A DNA stretch of 64,000 bases from Myroides phaeus (GTDB lineage Bacteria > Bacteroidota > Bacteroidia > Flavobacteriales > Flavobacteriaceae), in NCBI RefSeq assembly GCF_009799805.1, contig NZ_CP047050.1, positions 2,060,001-2,124,000 on the forward strand. Reading direction: 5' to 3'. Below, piece after piece: positions 61,705-64,000 of the stretch (positions within the stretch are counted from its first letter, which is position 1; the number at the start of each line of letters is the position of its first letter). A model generated the notes under the pieces. The model was not told the origin of the DNA. It saw only the letters and a list, made by a program, of their open reading frames with translations, and did not search any database. The position numbers and the translations under genes were made by a program.

Positions 61705-62770
61705 TAGAGATGGAACAATCATCAACGAACCAGCTGACTTTCAAATCGACAGCTTAGAGAAGTTGGAGTTCCTACCTCAGGTAATCACCAATTTAGCGCG
61801 CATCGCCAAGGAATTAGACTACGAATTGGTAATGGTGAGTAATCAAGACGGACTGGGTACAGCGTCGTTTCCAACAGAAACCTTTTGGCCTGCTCAAAAC
61901 AAGATGTTGGCGGTATTGCAAGGAGAGGGAATCAACTTTGTGGATATCTACATTGATGAGTCGTTTGAACAAGAGAACAAACCAACGCGTAAACCTGGTA
62001 TTGGTATGTTGGGCAAGTACGTGTATGGCAACTACGACTTGGCAAATTCCTTCGTTATTGGCGATAGGCTAACAGATGTTCAACTGGCTAAAAACCTTGG
62101 GGCACAGGCTATTTTGATTCAGGAGGACAACAATACAGAAGCAGCGTTAACAACGATGAGTTGGAACGACATCTACCAGTTTTTAAAAGCTAAACCACGC
62201 ACAGCAACGGTGGTTCGTACTACCAAAGAAACCGATATTAAAGTGCAGGTGAACCTGGATAGTAATAAGGAATCACAGTTTGACACAGGCTTACCGTTTT
62301 TTGATCATATGTTAGAACAAATCAGCAAACACGGGGAAGTAGGGTTACAGGTGAAGGTGAAAGGCGATTTGCAAATTGATGAACACCACACAATGGAGGA
62401 CACGGCATTGGCGTTGGGAGAGGCGTTCAAACAAGCCTTGGGCAATAAAAAGGGAATTGAGAGATATGGCTTTTTACTACCGATGGACGATTGCTTAGCA
62501 CAGGTGGCTATTGACTTTGGAGGGCGACCTTGGATCGTGTGGGACGTGGCGTTTACCCGTGAGAAAATAGGGGATGTACCAACAGAAATGTTTTACCACT
62601 TTTTCAAATCGTTTAGTGATGCCGCACAGTGTAACCTAAACATCAAATGTGAGGGAACGAATGAGCACCACAAGATAGAGGCGGTGTTTAAAGCCTTTGC
62701 AAAAGCGATAAAACAAGCGGTATCACGCACGAATAATTACGAAATACCAAGTACAAAAGGAATCTTATGA
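61679..62770 (+). CDS. hisB: Bifunctional histidinol-phosphatase / imidazoleglycerol-phosphate dehydratase
   Basis: This is a 363-residue fusion. The N-terminal HAD phosphatase ([31 protein letters not shown]) occupies residues 1-165. The C-terminal IGPD ([49 protein letters not shown]) occupies ~175-363. This fused form is known from enterobacteria and Bacteroidota. It ends in an ATGA overlap with hisH. Confidence 0.95.
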   Translation: MKKKVLFIDRDGTIINEPADFQIDSLEKLEFLPQVITNLARIAKELDYELVMVSNQDGLGTASFPTETFWPAQNKMLAVLQGEGINFVDIYIDESFEQENKPTRKPGIGMLGKYVYGNYDLANSFVIGDRLTDVQLAKNLGAQAILIQEDNNTEAALTTMSWNDIYQFLKAKPRTATVVRTTKETDIKVQVNLDSNKESQFDTGLPFFDHMLEQISKHGEVGLQVKVKGDLQIDEHHTMEDTALALGEAFKQALGNKKGIERYGFLLPMDDCLAQVAIDFGGRPWIVWDVAFTREKIGDVPTEMFYHFFKSFSDAAQCNLNIKCEGTNEHHKIEAVFKAFAKAIKQAVSRTNNYEIPSTKGIL

Positions 62771-63345
62771 TAGCGATTTTAAAGTATAATGCGGGAAATA
62801 TACAGTCGGTTGAGAATGCCGTACAGCGGTTGGGATATCAGACTATTGTTACGGATGATATCAATGAATTAAACGCTGCTGATAAAGTTATTTTTCCCGG
62901 TGTAGGTGAGGCGTCATCGGCGATGGCGTATTTAAAAGAACGCCAGTTAGACGAGGTGATTAAGCAGTTGAAACAACCCGTTTTAGGTATTTGCTTAGGA
63001 ATGCAGTTGTTGTGCCAATTTACAGAGGAAGGCAATACGCAGGGCATTGGTGTTTTTGACAACAAGGTGCGTTTGTTTCCAAGTACAGATATTGTGCCAC
63101 ATATGGGTTGGAACGATTGCAATACCCTACAAGGCCAGTTGTTTCAAGGCATACAAGAGGGAGCCGATTTTTACTTTGTACACAGTTATTGTGCTGAGGT
63201 GAATGAAAATACTGTAGCTACAACAAACTATATTCTGCCTTTTTCAGCGGCTTTGCAAAAAGACAACTTTTACGCTGTGCAGTTTCACCCTGAGAAATCG
63301 GCAACTATTGGAAACCAATTATTAAAAAACTTTTTAGAATTATGA
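62767..63345 (+). CDS. hisH: Imidazole glycerol phosphate synthase, glutaminase subunit
   Basis: The 192-residue class I amidotransferase has its nucleophile Cys in [11 protein letters not shown] and His-Glu in AVQFHPEKS. It supplies ammonia to HisF, which is not in the window and should lie just beyond hisA. It starts in an ATGA overlap with hisB and ends in a 4-nt overlap with hisA. Confidence 0.94.
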   Translation: MIAILKYNAGNIQSVENAVQRLGYQTIVTDDINELNAADKVIFPGVGEASSAMAYLKERQLDEVIKQLKQPVLGICLGMQLLCQFTEEGNTQGIGVFDNKVRLFPSTDIVPHMGWNDCNTLQGQLFQGIQEGADFYFVHSYCAEVNENTVATTNYILPFSAALQKDNFYAVQFHPEKSATIGNQLLKNFLEL

Positions 63346-64000
63346 GAATTATACCAGCAATAGACGTAATAGACGGAAAATGTGTTCGCTTGAGCAAAGG
63401 AGATTACGACACTAAAAAAATATATGCAGACGACCCTGTTGAAATGGCGAAACGCTTTGAAGATAATGGTATTCAATACTTACACTTGGTGGACCTAAAT
63501 GGGGCTAAGTCAAACAAAGTACAGATAGCGGGATTAATAGAGGCGATTGCTACACAAACTAAGTTGATTGTGGACTTTGGAGGGGGAATCAAAACTGAAG
63601 ATGATGTGAAGATTGCCTTTGAATCAGGGGCTAATCAGATAACTGTGGGTAGTGTAGCCTTAAATAATCCGCTGATGTTTTACAGCTGGTTGAAAGAATA
63701 CGGCAGCGACAAAATTATCTTAGGAGCCGATTGTAAAGATCGACAAATTATGACTCAAGGTTGGCTTAAAGGCAGTAAGGTTGATGTGGTGGATTTCATT
63801 AGCGAGTACATGGAACAAGGCGTGAGTACGACCATCGTAACCGATATTGACAAAGACGGAATGCTGAGTGGGCCTGCTTTTGAACTATACAATGAGATTA
63901 TGAGTAAAACAGGTGTTGATTTAATTGCGAGTGGTGGTATCACAACCATAGCCGATGTGTTGAGGTTGAGAGAAATGGGGTGTGAGGGCGCTATTATTGG
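63342..64000 (+). CDS. hisA: ProFAR isomerase (partial, runs off the window)
   Basis: The ATG at 63342 overlaps the hisH stop by 4 nt. The open frame continues to the window edge, giving about 219 of the usual ~240 residues. The (beta-alpha)8 barrel signatures [46 protein letters not shown] and LIASGGIT identify HisA. The second TDxxxDGxxxGP half-barrel motif distinguishes it from HisF. Confidence 0.93.
   Translation, partial: MRIIPAIDVIDGKCVRLSKGDYDTKKIYADDPVEMAKRFEDNGIQYLHLVDLNGAKSNKVQIAGLIEAIATQTKLIVDFGGGIKTEDDVKIAFESGANQITVGSVALNNPLMFYSWLKEYGSDKIILGADCKDRQIMTQGWLKGSKVDVVDFISEYMEQGVSTTIVTDIDKDGMLSGPAFELYNEIMSKTGVDLIASGGITTIADVLRLREMGCEGAII

Overview
The window is chromosomal DNA from an AT-rich member of the Bacteroidota, most likely family Flavobacteriaceae. 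A Myroides-like genus is a guess from overall gene flavour, not something the sequence proves. Three things support the phylum. Promoters repeatedly carry the -7 motif TAnnTTTG with an upstream TTG. Start codons rarely have a good Shine-Dalgarno sequence. Several families are typical of the phylum, such as the cytochrome b558-type SdhC and lipoproteins with SC(S)NDDD-like starts.

Layout. 0-4 kb: divergent pabB/pabA (p-aminobenzoate for folate), an MdtD-like drug exporter and a GNAT. 4.8-10.9 kb: an operon for C4-dicarboxylate oxidation and uptake (sdhC-sdhA-sdhB, an OprO/P-type porin, a DASS-family carrier), closed by a strong terminator. 11-20 kb: photolyase, a secreted Ntn amide hydrolase, a WG/Sel1 repeat protein, a TPR sensor histidine kinase and catalase. 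20-27 kb: a GNAT, a lipoprotein phosphatase, a small operon of membrane and unknown proteins, an SDR-like protein lacking the catalytic Tyr, a MocR regulator and a Bor-like lipoprotein. 27.5-30.4 kb: a biotin operon (diiron ferritin-like protein, bioF, bioD) behind a promoter embedded in an inverted repeat, then a Gdx/SugE-type SMR exporter. 31-33.9 kb: pirin, OsmC and a small GNAT. 33.9-36.4 kb: a segment flanked by two ~64-bp near-identical copies of a terminator, containing a 70-bp palindrome, an erythromycin-esterase-like secreted protein and a TPR lipoprotein. 36-44 kb: accessory genes for small soluble proteins, many of unknown-function families. 44.3-46.5 kb: tRNA-Arg, two tRNA-Pro and tRNA-Ser. 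47-51 kb: methyltransferase, GNATs, a ClbS/DfsB-like protein and AlkB. 53-55.7 kb: a pair of bacterial PH-domain membrane proteins (YdbS/YdbT type), the first with a striking Cys/His-rich tandem repeat. 55.7-56.5 kb: a GNAT toxin with a candidate antitoxin. 56.7-58 kb: an IS110-family element with a structured upstream non-coding region, expected to be its bridge RNA. 58.2-64 kb: the histidine operon hisGDCBHA, with a textbook promoter, a His-rich leader peptide and an attenuator. hisA runs off the window edge.

The most unusual objects are the Cys/His repeat tail on the YdbS-like protein, the IS110 bridge-RNA region, the his leader, the diiron protein in the biotin operon with its operator-like repeat, and the segment bounded by duplicated terminators.
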